From contig CAVOXR010000007.1 in NCBI GenBank assembly GCA_963700475.1, positions 1 to 64,000 on the forward strand: DNA of 64,000 nucleotides, written 5' to 3'. Origin of the DNA: Prado023 sp963700475 (GTDB lineage: Bacteria; Actinomycetota; Actinomycetes; S36-B12; CAIYMF01). The notes below the pieces were generated by a model that worked only from the letters and a program-made list of their open reading frames with translations, ran no database searches and had not been told where the DNA came from. Shown here piece after piece: positions 22,863 to 31,283 of this stretch. A program made the position numbers and the translations under genes. Each line of letters opens with the position of its first letter. Within the stretch, counting starts at the first letter, position 1.

Positions 22863-23292
22863 GAAGCACCTCCTCCAGGCCCGCGACCAGGTCCTCCGGC
22901 CGCGGCGGGCAGCCCGGCACCCAAGCGTCCACCGGTACCACCTGATGCGCCCCCGGCAGGACGCTGTACGAGTCCCAGTACGGCCCGCCGGTGGCGGCGC
23001 AGGCACCGAACGCCAGCACGGCACGCGGCTCGGGCAGCGCGGCGAAGGCCTCGGACAATGCAGGCGCCAGGCGGGTGGTGACGGTGCCGGCCACCACGAG
23101 GACGTTGAGGTCGACCGGTCCGGTCCCGTCCGCGGAATCACCCGGATCGCCCGCGGCGCCCAGCCCCTCGGCGGCGCGGCGGGCCTCACGGACCTCGATC
23201 CCGCAGCACGCCAGACCCAGTTCGACGACGTGCAGGGACACCCGCTGGGCCCCCACCTGGATCCAGCGGCGCTGCACGGCACCGGCTACCAC
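22849..23292 (-). CDS. NuoB-like iron-sulfur protein
   Basis: 147 residues from the GTG at 23290-23292. The four N2-cluster cysteines are kept: LGLACCGIEV, AFGACAATGG and VPGCPPRPE, compared with FGLACCAIEM, AMGVCASSGG and LPGCPPRPE in the main NuoB. A TAGCCT -10 lies 6 nt before the GTG, suggesting a leaderless transcript for the B-C-I trio. It is divergent from korA across a 168-bp spacer. Related proteins occur in complex I, hydrogenases and their derivatives; which applies here is open. Confidence 0.85.
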   Translation of the reverse strand: MVAGAVQRRWIQVGAQRVSLHVVELGLACCGIEVREARRAAEGLGAAGDPGDSADGTGPVDLNVLVVAGTVTTRLAPALSEAFAALPEPRAVLAFGACAATGGPYWDSYSVLPGAHQVVPVDAWVPGCPPRPEDLVAGLEEVLRARA

Positions 23293-23460
23293 GGCCCAAG
23301 GCTAGGGCCTCCCGGGCTGGGCCCGCCCCGGCGACTGCGCGACTCCATCGGGCAACACAGGGCAGGCGGAGGCGCCCTTGCGACGAACATGGGACAGAAT
23401 GAAGGTCGAAGGCAACCCTTAGCAGCAGTGAAGTCCCCTGGGACGCGAAAGGCACGGACC

Positions 23461-25314
23461 GTGAGCAAGCCGGTTGTACCGCTCGAGAAGGTCATCATCC
23501 GCTTTGCCGGGGACTCCGGGGACGGCATGCAGCTCACCGGTGACAGGTTCACCCAGGAGACCGCGTCCTTCGGCAACGACCTGTCCACTCTGCCGGACTT
23601 CCCCGCCGAGATCCGCGCACCAGCCGGGACCGTGCATGGGGTCAGCGCCTTCCAGCTGCAGTTCGCCGACCACGCGATCCAGACACCGGGCGATGCCGCC
23701 GACGTCCTGATCGCCATGAATCCTGCTGCGCTGAAGAGCAACCTGCACCACGTGCGCCGCGGCGGGCACCTGATCATCAACAGCGACGAGTTCACCAAGC
23801 GAGCCGTGGAGAAGGTCGGCTACGACTCCGACCCGTTGAACGACGACAGCCTGGAGTCCTACGCGGTCCACCCGGTGAGCCTGACGACGCTGACGGTCGA
23901 GGCGCTCAAGGGCTTCTCGATCACCAAGAAGGAGGCCGAGCGCGCGAAGAACATGTTCGCCCTCGGGCTCCTGAGCTGGCTGTACTCGCGGGGGACCGAG
24001 GGGACGCGGGACTTCCTCACGGCCAAGTTCGGCCGGAAGCCCGAGATCCTGGCCGCCAACCTCGCCGCGTTCGATGCCGGGTGGGCCTACGGCGAGACCA
24101 CCGAGGACTTCGCCGTCCACTACGAGGTGAATCCGGCAGTCATGCCACCGGGGGTGTACCGCAACATCACCGGCAACATGGCGCTGTCCTATGGGCTCAT
24201 CGCCGCGGCGGAGCTCTCCGGGCTGCCGTTGTTCCTCGGGTCGTACCCGATCACCCCGGCCAGCGACATCCTCCACGAGCTCAGCCGCCACAAGGAGTTC
24301 GGGGTGCGCACCCTGCAGCTCGAGGACGAGATCGCCGGCATCGGCGCCGCCCTCGGGGCGGCCTACGGCGGATCCCTGGCCGTGACCACGACGTCCGGAC
24401 CGGGCATCGCGCTGAAGTCCGAGACGATCGGCCTGGCGATGGCCATCGAATTGCCGCTGCTGGTCATCGACGTGCAGCGCGGTGGCCCCTCGACCGGCCT
24501 GCCCACGAAGACCGAGCAGGCCGACCTGCTGCAGGCGATGTTCGGGCGCAACGGGGAGGCTCCGGTGCCGATCGTGGCCCCGCAGTCCCCGAGCGACTGC
24601 TTCGACGCGGCGATCGAGGCCGCGCGCATCGCGCTGACGTACCGCACCCCCGTGATGCTGCTCTCCGACGGCTACCTGGCCAACGGCTCGGAGCCGTGGC
24701 GGGTCCCGGATGTCGCGGACCTGCCCGACCTGCACGTGGAGTTCGCCACGGAGCCGAACCACACCCTGGACGACGGCACCGAGGTCTACTGGCCGTTCAA
24801 GCGTGACCCCGAGACGCTGGCCCGGCCGTGGGCGATCCCGGGCACGCCGGGCCTCGAGCACCGGATCGGTGGGATCGAGAAGGCCGACGGCTCGGGGGCC
24901 ATCAGCTACGACCCCGACAACCACGACTTCATGGTGCGAGTACGGCAGGCGAAGGTGGATGGGATCGCCAAGACGATCGGCCCCCTGGAGGTCGAGGACC
25001 CTGACGGCGACGCCCGAGTGCTGGTCCTGGGCTGGGGCTCCACGCACGGACCGATCGGCGCGGCGTGCGGGATCATCCGCGCTGAGGGCGGCAAGGTCGC
25101 CCGCGCCCACCTGCGCCACCTCAATCCGTTCCCGGCCAACACCGGTGAGGTCCTGCGCGCCTACGACCGCGTGCTGATCCCGGAGATGAACCTCGGACAG
25201 CTGAGCATGCTCATCCGCGCCAAGTACCTGGTCGACGCCCAGGGCTACAACCAGGTCCGCGGCCTGCCATTCAAGGCCACTGAGCTGGCCGACCAGATCA
25301 GGGAGCTCCTGTGA
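23461..25314 (+). CDS. korA: 2-oxoacid:ferredoxin oxidoreductase, alpha subunit (fused gamma-alpha)
   Basis: 617 residues. With KorB it oxidatively decarboxylates 2-oxoglutarate (or a related 2-oxoacid) to the acyl-CoA and reduces ferredoxin; cytosolic. Residues about 1-190 are the gamma domain (IRFAGDSGDGMQLTGDRF). Residues about 210-600 are the alpha/TPP-pyrimidine domain, with YPITPASDILHELS and LEDEIAGIGAALGAAYGG. Such gamma-alpha fusion is standard for actinobacterial KOR. The start is the GTG at 23461 with AAAGG about 8 nt upstream. Its stop overlaps the korB GTG (GTGA). In aerobic actinobacteria this enzyme can serve as an oxygen-tolerant TCA bypass of 2-oxoglutarate dehydrogenase. Confidence 0.95.
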   Translation: MSKPVVPLEKVIIRFAGDSGDGMQLTGDRFTQETASFGNDLSTLPDFPAEIRAPAGTVHGVSAFQLQFADHAIQTPGDAADVLIAMNPAALKSNLHHVRRGGHLIINSDEFTKRAVEKVGYDSDPLNDDSLESYAVHPVSLTTLTVEALKGFSITKKEAERAKNMFALGLLSWLYSRGTEGTRDFLTAKFGRKPEILAANLAAFDAGWAYGETTEDFAVHYEVNPAVMPPGVYRNITGNMALSYGLIAAAELSGLPLFLGSYPITPASDILHELSRHKEFGVRTLQLEDEIAGIGAALGAAYGGSLAVTTTSGPGIALKSETIGLAMAIELPLLVIDVQRGGPSTGLPTKTEQADLLQAMFGRNGEAPVPIVAPQSPSDCFDAAIEAARIALTYRTPVMLLSDGYLANGSEPWRVPDVADLPDLHVEFATEPNHTLDDGTEVYWPFKRDPETLARPWAIPGTPGLEHRIGGIEKADGSGAISYDPDNHDFMVRVRQAKVDGIAKTIGPLEVEDPDGDARVLVLGWGSTHGPIGAACGIIRAEGGKVARAHLRHLNPFPANTGEVLRAYDRVLIPEMNLGQLSMLIRAKYLVDAQGYNQVRGLPFKATELADQIRELL

Positions 25315-26375
25315 CCATCGACCTGTCCACCTCGCATTCCCTGAGCCTCGTGCCCAAGGCCGACGGCCCGCAGTCGGCCAAGGAGTTCAAGAGCGACCAG
25401 GAGGTGCGCTGGTGCCCCGGCTGTGGGGACTACGCGATCCTGGCCGCGGTGCAGTCGTTCCTCCCCGAGCTGGGCGTTCGCCGGGAGAACATCGTGTTCA
25501 TCTCGGGCATCGGCTGCTCGTCGCGGTTCCCCTACTACGTCGACACCTACGGGATGCACTCGATCCATGGTCGCGCCCCGGCCATCGCCACAGGCCTGTC
25601 GACGTCCCGGCCGGACCTGACTGTCTGGGTCGTCACCGGCGACGGGGATGCCCTGAGCATCGGCACGAACCACTTCATGCACGCCCTCCGCCGCAACGTG
25701 AACATCAAGATCCTGCTGTTCAACAACCGGATCTACGGGCTGACGAAGGGCCAGTACTCGCCCACCTCGGAGGCCGGCAAGGTCACGAAGTCCACGCCGA
25801 TGGGGTCGATCGACTACCCCTTCAACCCGATCTCGGTGGCACTGGGCGCCGAGGCGTCGTTCGTGGCGCGCACCATCGACTCCGACCGCAAGCACCTGAC
25901 CGAGGTGCTGCGCCAGGCGGCCGCCCACGAGGGCTCCGCCCTGGTCGAGATCTACCAGAACTGCAACATCTTCAACGACGGCGCATGGGAGCCCTTGAAG
26001 GACTCCGACGTCCGCGAGGACAACCTGATCCGCCTCGAGCACGGCAAGCCGATCCGCTTCGGCGCCAACGGGAGCAAGGGTGTTGCGCGGCGCGACGACG
26101 GCGTGCTGCACGTCGTGGACGACGTCGCGGACTGCGACGGTGACTGCCTCTGGGTGCACGACGCCCACGCCGCCGAGCCGTCAACCGCCTTCGCGCTGTC
26201 GCGGCTGGCCGACTTCAACACCCTGGAGAACACCGCGATCGGCGTGTTCCGCGATGTCCGCAGGCCGGTCTACGACCACCTGCTTGCCGATCAGCTGGAG
26301 CGCGCGACTGCCAAGGGCCGCGGGGACCTGGCGACCCTGATCGCCGGCCGCGACACGTGGACGATCCCCGGCTGA
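25311..26375 (+). CDS. korB: 2-oxoacid:ferredoxin oxidoreductase, beta subunit
   Basis: 354 residues from a GTG overlapping the korA stop. It carries the TPP-binding motif GDGDALSIGTNH ending in NN (LFNNRIYG) and cysteines that bind a [4Fe-4S] cluster: RWCPGCGDY (Cys35, Cys38), GIGCSSR (Cys69) and a later Cys in YQNCNIF. It forms the catalytic enzyme with KorA; ferredoxin is the acceptor. No ferredoxin gene is adjacent, but the NuoI-like protein encoded divergently is a candidate partner (inference). Confidence 0.95.
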   Translation: MTIDLSTSHSLSLVPKADGPQSAKEFKSDQEVRWCPGCGDYAILAAVQSFLPELGVRRENIVFISGIGCSSRFPYYVDTYGMHSIHGRAPAIATGLSTSRPDLTVWVVTGDGDALSIGTNHFMHALRRNVNIKILLFNNRIYGLTKGQYSPTSEAGKVTKSTPMGSIDYPFNPISVALGAEASFVARTIDSDRKHLTEVLRQAAAHEGSALVEIYQNCNIFNDGAWEPLKDSDVREDNLIRLEHGKPIRFGANGSKGVARRDDGVLHVVDDVADCDGDCLWVHDAHAAEPSTAFALSRLADFNTLENTAIGVFRDVRRPVYDHLLADQLERATAKGRGDLATLIAGRDTWTIPG

Positions 26376-26398
26376 CCCGGTCTGCAGGCGAGTGCCGA

Positions 26399-27277
26399 CT
26401 ACGGCTTGCGGTGCCTGAGCACGGCGACTGATCCGGTTGCGTGGTGCAGCAGCGACTGGCTGGTCGAGCCGAGGAGCATCCCGAGGAACGCACCGCGGCC
26501 GTGTGAGCCCACGACGGTCAGGCTCGCGCGCCCGGTGGCCTCGACCAGGGCCGGACCCGGCCGACCGTGGGCGACGTTGGTGATGACCTCCACGTCGGGG
26601 TACTTCTCACGCCATCCGGCGAGCACCTCGGACGTGACCCGCTGCTCGAAGCTCGCGGTTGCCGTCGTGATCTCGACCGGCGGGACGTAGGGCACGACGC
26701 CGGGGTAGACAGGGATGGCGTAGGAGTGCAGCACCTCAAGAGCCAGTCCGTGGCGCGAGGCGTGATCGATGGCCCAGCCCACCAGCTCCTCCGAGTCGGC
26801 CGACCCGTCCACGCCGACCACCACCGGGCCGTCAGGCACGCCATCCGCCTGGGCGACGATGACTGGGCAGTGCGCATGTGAGGCCACGTGCGACACCGTC
26901 GACCCGAGGATCGCCGACGAGATCGAGCCGTGGCCCCGTGACCCGATCACGACCATGACGGCCGTGCGGCTCTGCTCGACCAGGACGCTGGCGGGCGACC
27001 CGGACGTGGAGACGGTCTCGACCGGGACCCCGGCCTGGGCCACGACGACCGCCGCCTCGGACACGAGATCGGATCCGGGATGCGGCAGGGTCACGGAGAG
27101 GGGTGGCGACCCGGACATCGTGGCGGCCGCACCGTCCCAGGCCGCCATGTCGGGCTCGCAGTAGACCACCCGGACACCGAGGTGCCGTGATGCCGCCTCC
27201 CGGACCGCCCAGTCCAGGGCGGCACGCGAGTCGGGTGACGCGTCGTACCCGACGACGATCTGCGTGGACATGGACAT
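26399..27277 (-). CDS. Universal stress protein with two UspA domains
   Basis: 292 residues from the ATG at 27275-27277 with GGAGGG about 8 nt upstream. Each half (about 1-145 and 150-292) is a Usp fold with the ATP-binding G-2x-G-9x-G-S/T signature: GSRGHGSISSAILGS and GSHGRGAFLGMLLGS. Tandem Usp proteins are common in actinobacteria and often respond to hypoxia or stationary phase. It converges on korB with a 23-bp gap, so it is a separate unit. Confidence 0.93.
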   Translation of the reverse strand: MSMSTQIVVGYDASPDSRAALDWAVREAASRHLGVRVVYCEPDMAAWDGAAATMSGSPPLSVTLPHPGSDLVSEAAVVVAQAGVPVETVSTSGSPASVLVEQSRTAVMVVIGSRGHGSISSAILGSTVSHVASHAHCPVIVAQADGVPDGPVVVGVDGSADSEELVGWAIDHASRHGLALEVLHSYAIPVYPGVVPYVPPVEITTATASFEQRVTSEVLAGWREKYPDVEVITNVAHGRPGPALVEATGRASLTVVGSHGRGAFLGMLLGSTSQSLLHHATGSVAVLRHRKP

Positions 27278-27390
27278 CGCACACCCTCCTCGGCCGCGCG
27301 CTGCCCCCGCGACCACCGCGGGATACGCTCCGCCATCTCCATCCTGACGCCGATCCCCGGGAGCGGATAGGGACCATGGTCGCGTCCCCG

Positions 27391-27414
27391 CAGCGGGGTT
27401 GCCGCAGCCCGCTG
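27391..27414 (-). terminator. Hairpin directly behind the caiB-like gene
   Basis: CAGCGGG (27391-27397) pairs with CCCGCTG (27408-27414), loop 10 nt, starting at the base after the TAG stop. It lies between the CoA-transferase gene and the Usp gene on the same strand. A second small hairpin, CCCGCG/CGCGGG, is at 27306-27322. Confidence 0.45.
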
Positions 27415-28501
27415 CTAGGCCTCGTTGCGGGGTCCGAAGCGTGGCGCCGGACCGGGCACCCGCGCACCGGTGACCGGGTCGTCCACGAAGGTCCCCCTCG
27501 CCGCGAGCTGGGGGTGATCGGGGGCCTCGGTCATGTCCAGGACGGGGGTGAGGCAGGCGTTCGTCCCGGCGAAGACAGACGCCCACTCATCTCGGGTCCG
27601 CCCGGCAATCGCCCGTGCAAGGTGCTCGCGCAGCACCGGCCAGCCACGCGGGTCCCACTGCGGGGGCAGGCCGGCCGGGTCAAGCCCGAGGCCGGACAGC
27701 AGCTCGGCGTAGAAGGCCGGCTCAAGGGCACCGACGGCCACGAACCGACCGTCGGCGCAGGTGTAGGTGTCGTAGAACGGCGCCCCCCCATCCAGGGTGT
27801 TCTCCCCGGGGGGGTTGGGCCACAGGCCCTGGGCGCGCATGCCGTGGACCAGGCTCATCAGGTTGGCCGCGCCGTCGACCATGGCGGCGTCGACCACGAC
27901 GCCCACGTCCGGTCCGGGCCACCTCCAGCAGCGCCGCCAGGACGCCCATCACCAGGTACGTCGAACCGCCTCCGTGGTCGGCGACGAGGTTGAGCGCCAT
28001 GACCGGTCGCTCGCCCGGGCGCGCTGTGTGCCGCAGGGGGCCCGCGACCGCGCTGTAGTTGATGTCGTGCCCGGCAAGGGCCGCCCAGGGCCCCGTCTGA
28101 CCCCAGCCGGTCATCCGGCCGTAGACCAGTCGCGGGTTCACCGACCAGCAGTCCTGCGGCCCGAGGCCCAGCCGCTCGGCCACGCCTGGTCGGTACCCCT
28201 CGATGAGCAGGTCGGCCTCGGCGATCAGCGCCAGCGCGTCGGCCCTGCCCTCGTCGGAGCGCAGGTCGACCACCCGCGTGGGCCGACCGCGGAGGAGGGG
28301 GTCGCGGCCCGGGACGTGGCCCAGGGTCTGGCCACCGGGCCGGTCCAGCCGAACACCCGAGGCCCCGAGATCGGCCAGCATCATCCCGGCGTGCGGGACC
28401 GGACCGATCCCGCCCAGCTCCACGAACCGCACCCCCGCCAGCGGTCCGGTGCCCGGAGCCGGGACCTCTGCATCGGCATCGGCTGAGGCATCGCCGGCCA
28501 T
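27415..28501 (-). CDS. CaiB/BaiF (class III) CoA-transferase or alpha-methylacyl-CoA racemase, frameshifted
   Basis: The intact protein would be about 361 residues. N-terminal part: LAGVRFVELGGIGPVPHAGM, the typical entry of the family, then ADLGASGVRLDRPGG. The catalytic aspartate region GHDINYSAVAG follows, and the segment WGQTGPWAALAGHD is family-like. After LLEVARTGR the frame breaks at a CCC run (27902-27904); removing one base restores GVVVDAAMVDGAANLM and a normal C-terminus to 27415. Both parts match the family, so this is one gene with a +1 insertion, probably a sequence error. The ATG at 28499-28501 is 4 nt after the upstream stop. The GHDINY and short length favour the racemase branch. 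Confidence 0.8.
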
Positions 28502-28505
28502 CGAG

Positions 28506-29105
28506 CTACTTGTCCTTGTTGTCGACCACGAAGCCGATGTCCCCGGCGTACCAGCCGGACATCCGCTCATCGAGCTCCTCGTCGGACTCGGCCGTGGGCT
28601 CCGCAGCACCGGACGCATCGCGCGACTCAGTGAGGTGGCGCTTGGTCGCCGCGTCGCGCAGGTCGCGGGTCTGGGCGTCGGGAGTGCCCCCCACCGCGTC
28701 GACGACATGGTCGAGATCTCCGCCGTACAGGCCCGCATAGTGCGAGTTGGGGTACGGCTGGGTCCGTCGGCCTGTCGGCCTGGGCGGTTGGTGCGCGTCC
28801 GCGTGGGCGGCGACAGCCTCGCTGGCCGATGCGACGTCCCCGGGGTAGTAGCCCGAGATCTGGGCATTGACCTCAGACTCGTCACTGGCGCTCGGCACCG
28901 CGGGGACGAGCCGCCGCACACCCACGAGCGCATCCACGGGTACCCGCAGGGGCTCGTCGTCACCCGAGCACGTCACGAGGATGTGGTCGACGTCGAGCGC
29001 CAGCGACACGACGGTCAGCCAGCGCTGCTGCTCCGGGTGGTCGTCCCAGATCATGTCGGCCAGGCTGAGCTGGAGGGCAGGGATCCGGTCAAAATCGACG
29101 GTCAT
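28506..29105 (-). CDS. Hypothetical protein with three YxGD motifs
   Basis: 199 residues, no family recognised. Residues about 1-75 look like a small beta-rich domain (IPALQLSLADMIWDDH, RWLTVVSLALDVDHILVTC). The remainder is hydrophilic and probably disordered, but holds three related motifs: SGYYPGDVA, AGLYGGDLD and SGWYAGDIG. It is upstream of the CoA-transferase with a 4-nt gap, hence co-transcribed. The ATG at 29103-29105 is chosen; a second ATG lies in frame about 10 codons upstream in a weak context. Function unknown. Confidence 0.7.
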   Translation of the reverse strand: MTVDFDRIPALQLSLADMIWDDHPEQQRWLTVVSLALDVDHILVTCSGDDEPLRVPVDALVGVRRLVPAVPSASDESEVNAQISGYYPGDVASASEAVAAHADAHQPPRPTGRRTQPYPNSHYAGLYGGDLDHVVDAVGGTPDAQTRDLRDAATKRHLTESRDASGAAEPTAESDEELDERMSGWYAGDIGFVVDNKDK

Positions 29106-29187
29106 CGGTCATCTCGCTAGCAGTCATCGCCACGCCTCTCGCGGCCCTCTGAGTCTACGCGCGTTGCAGTGGGGGCGAGCCGAGGCC

Positions 29188-30105
29188 CTACAGGTCCTCG
29201 ACGAGCTCCGGTTGGCGGGAACGTGAGTTGTGCACCGCGTCCACGGTGAACACGGCCAGCGCGATCCAGACGCCGACGAAGGCCAGCCAGCGCTGCGGCG
29301 ACATCGGCTCGTTGAACAGCCAGACGCCGATGATGAGCTGCAGGGAGGGGGCGATGTACTGCAGCGGCCCGAGGACCGACAGCGGCACGCGGTGGGCTGC
29401 GAACCCGAAGAACAGCAGCGGCAGGGCGGTCACGGGACCGGCCCCGATCATCAGCAGCGCGTGCGCCCATCCCTCGGAGCCGAAGACCAGCTCGTCGTGG
29501 CTCCACAACCACCCGATGTAGACCAGTGCGATCGGCGTGAGGACCAGCATCTCGACGGTCAGGCTCGCGATCGCGTCCACGCCGGCGAGCTTCTTCGCCA
29601 AGCCGTAGAAGCCGAAGGAGAACGCCAGGACCAGGGCGATCCAGGGCAGTCGACCCATCGACACCGTGGCGTACAGGACTGCGACCGCGGCGATCGCGAC
29701 GGCCAGCCACTGCAGCCGGCGGAGCTGCTCGCGAAGGACGATCACGCCCAGGGCGATGGAGACCAGGGGGTTGATGAAGTACCCGAGGGACGCATCGACC
29801 ACATGGTTGTTGTCCACGGCCCAGATGAAGATGCCCCAGTTGACCGAGACGATGACCGCCGCGCCCGCCAGGATGAGCAGTCGACGGCGATCGACCAGCA
29901 CGGCGTGGACCGTCCCCCACTGGCCGACGACCGTGACGAGGATCGCCAGCGAGGCCAGGGAGAAGACGACGCGGGCCGCCAGGACCTCGGCGGGCGTCGC
30001 GGGCTCGAGGAACCCCCAGTAGAGCGGGAACAGCCCCCAGAGGACGTAGGCAGTGAGGCCGGAGGCAACCCCGGCCCGTCGGCCGCTGAGGTCGCCGATC
30101 CGCAT
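29188..30105 (-). CDS. rarD: RarD-type EamA-family transporter
   Basis: 305 residues with about ten transmembrane helices, the RarD/chloramphenicol-sensitivity branch of the drug/metabolite transporter superfamily. The N-terminal GLTAYVLWGLFPLYWGFLEP and the LGYFINPLVSIALGVIVLRE segment are characteristic. The substrate is unknown. The ATG (30103-30105) overlaps the upstream polyprenyl synthase stop as TGATG, so the two are coupled. No functional link is obvious. Confidence 0.93.
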   Translation of the reverse strand: MRIGDLSGRRAGVASGLTAYVLWGLFPLYWGFLEPATPAEVLAARVVFSLASLAILVTVVGQWGTVHAVLVDRRRLLILAGAAVIVSVNWGIFIWAVDNNHVVDASLGYFINPLVSIALGVIVLREQLRRLQWLAVAIAAVAVLYATVSMGRLPWIALVLAFSFGFYGLAKKLAGVDAIASLTVEMLVLTPIALVYIGWLWSHDELVFGSEGWAHALLMIGAGPVTALPLLFFGFAAHRVPLSVLGPLQYIAPSLQLIIGVWLFNEPMSPQRWLAFVGVWIALAVFTVDAVHNSRSRQPELVEDL

Positions 30106-31112
30106 CAACCGGTCCGCTCGACCACGTAGTCGCAGAGCATCTCGAGGGCGTCCCGGGATGGGCCACCGGGCAGCGGCGCCAGCGTCGACCTGGCCTCGGC
30201 GGCCCATCGGTGGGCCTCGTCACGGGCCCGCCCCATGGCCGGGTGCGCGCGCAGCAGCCCCAGGGCCTCCGCGTGCTCGGCGTCGTCGTGGATGGGACCG
30301 GAGGTCAGTTCGATCAGGCGCGCGTCGGCGGGATCCGTCGAGGTGCGCGCATACAGGACCGCCAGCGTGGCCACTCCCTCGCGCAGGTCCGTCCCCGGGG
30401 TCTTGCCGGACTGGGCGCGCTCGCTGCCGATGTCGACGAGGTCGTCGGCGAGCTGGAAGGCCACACCGATGCACTCCCCGAACGCCGCCATCGTCTCGAT
30501 GACCTCGTCGTCGGCGCCGGACATCATCGCGCCGAACCGCCCCGCCGTTGCGATCAACGAGCCGGTCTTGTCCGCCAGGACACTCACGTGGTGCGCGATC
30601 GGGTCCTCGCCCTCGCTCGGGCCGACCGTCTCCCGGATCTGGCCGGTGCACAGCCGCTCGAACGTGCGGGCCTGGATGCGCACGGCCTCGGGACCGAGGT
30701 CTGCCAGGAGGTCCGACGCTCTCGCGAACAGGAAGTCGCCGGTGAGGATCGCCACGGTGTTGTCCCAGCGGGCGTTGGCCGAGGCCGCCCCCCGCCGCAG
30801 GGGCGCCTCGTCCATCACGTCGTCGTGGTAGAGCGTGGCCAGATGGGTCAGCTCGACGACCACGGCCGAGGGCACGACTCCCGCTGCCTCGGGGTCCCCG
30901 AACTGGGAGGCCAACAGGGTCAGGAGCGGTCGGAAGCGCTTGCCGCCGGCGTCCACGAGATGGCGTGCGGCGTTGGTGACGAACGGGTACTCACTGACCA
31001 CCGACTGGCGAAGGAGGCCTTCCACGTCGGCCAGCCGGACCGCGATGTGGGCATCGAGCTGCGCATCGGGCAGGAACAGCCCCTCGGGTCGGCTCGAGGT
31101 CAGTGAGGGCAC
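30105..31112 (-). CDS. Polyprenyl diphosphate synthase
   Basis: Trans-isoprenyl synthase that extends farnesyl-type diphosphates with IPP to make a long side chain, most likely for menaquinone. It has 335 residues from the GTG at 31110-31112; CAGACT lies 6 nt upstream, a leaderless-type spacing. The first aspartate-rich motif (YHDDVMDEAPLRRG), GGKRFRPLL, and the second motif (QLADDLVDIGS) are intact. Chain length cannot be read reliably. Its nearness to the nuo and men genes fits a role in quinone synthesis. Confidence 0.93.
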   Translation of the reverse strand: MPSLTSSRPEGLFLPDAQLDAHIAVRLADVEGLLRQSVVSEYPFVTNAARHLVDAGGKRFRPLLTLLASQFGDPEAAGVVPSAVVVELTHLATLYHDDVMDEAPLRRGAASANARWDNTVAILTGDFLFARASDLLADLGPEAVRIQARTFERLCTGQIRETVGPSEGEDPIAHHVSVLADKTGSLIATAGRFGAMMSGADDEVIETMAAFGECIGVAFQLADDLVDIGSERAQSGKTPGTDLREGVATLAVLYARTSTDPADARLIELTSGPIHDDAEHAEALGLLRAHPAMGRARDEAHRWAAEARSTLAPLPGGPSRDALEMLCDYVVERTG

Positions 31113-31197
31113 GGGACAAGTCTGGCCCACGCCCCCCGTTTGCGCCGAATCGCCCCCGACACCCAACGGCGTGCCGGCGCCCGCCGGCTTCTGCAGG

Positions 31198-31243
31198 AAT
31201 TCGGGATTCAGTTGCCTCAAGAGCGACAAGACCGTCCCGAATT
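31198..31243. repeat. Inverted repeat in the trpB-polyprenyl synthase spacer
   Basis: AATTCGGGA (31198-31206) and its exact complement (31235-31243) flank 28 nt. The spacer is upstream of the polyprenyl synthase GTG's opposite side, behind the trpB stop's upstream neighbour, and holds no gene. It could be part of a terminator or an operator; evidence is weak. Confidence 0.3.
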
Positions 31244-31283
31244 GATTCCGGCAGTGGTGGGCGGCGGCAGGCCGGTGCGGGCC

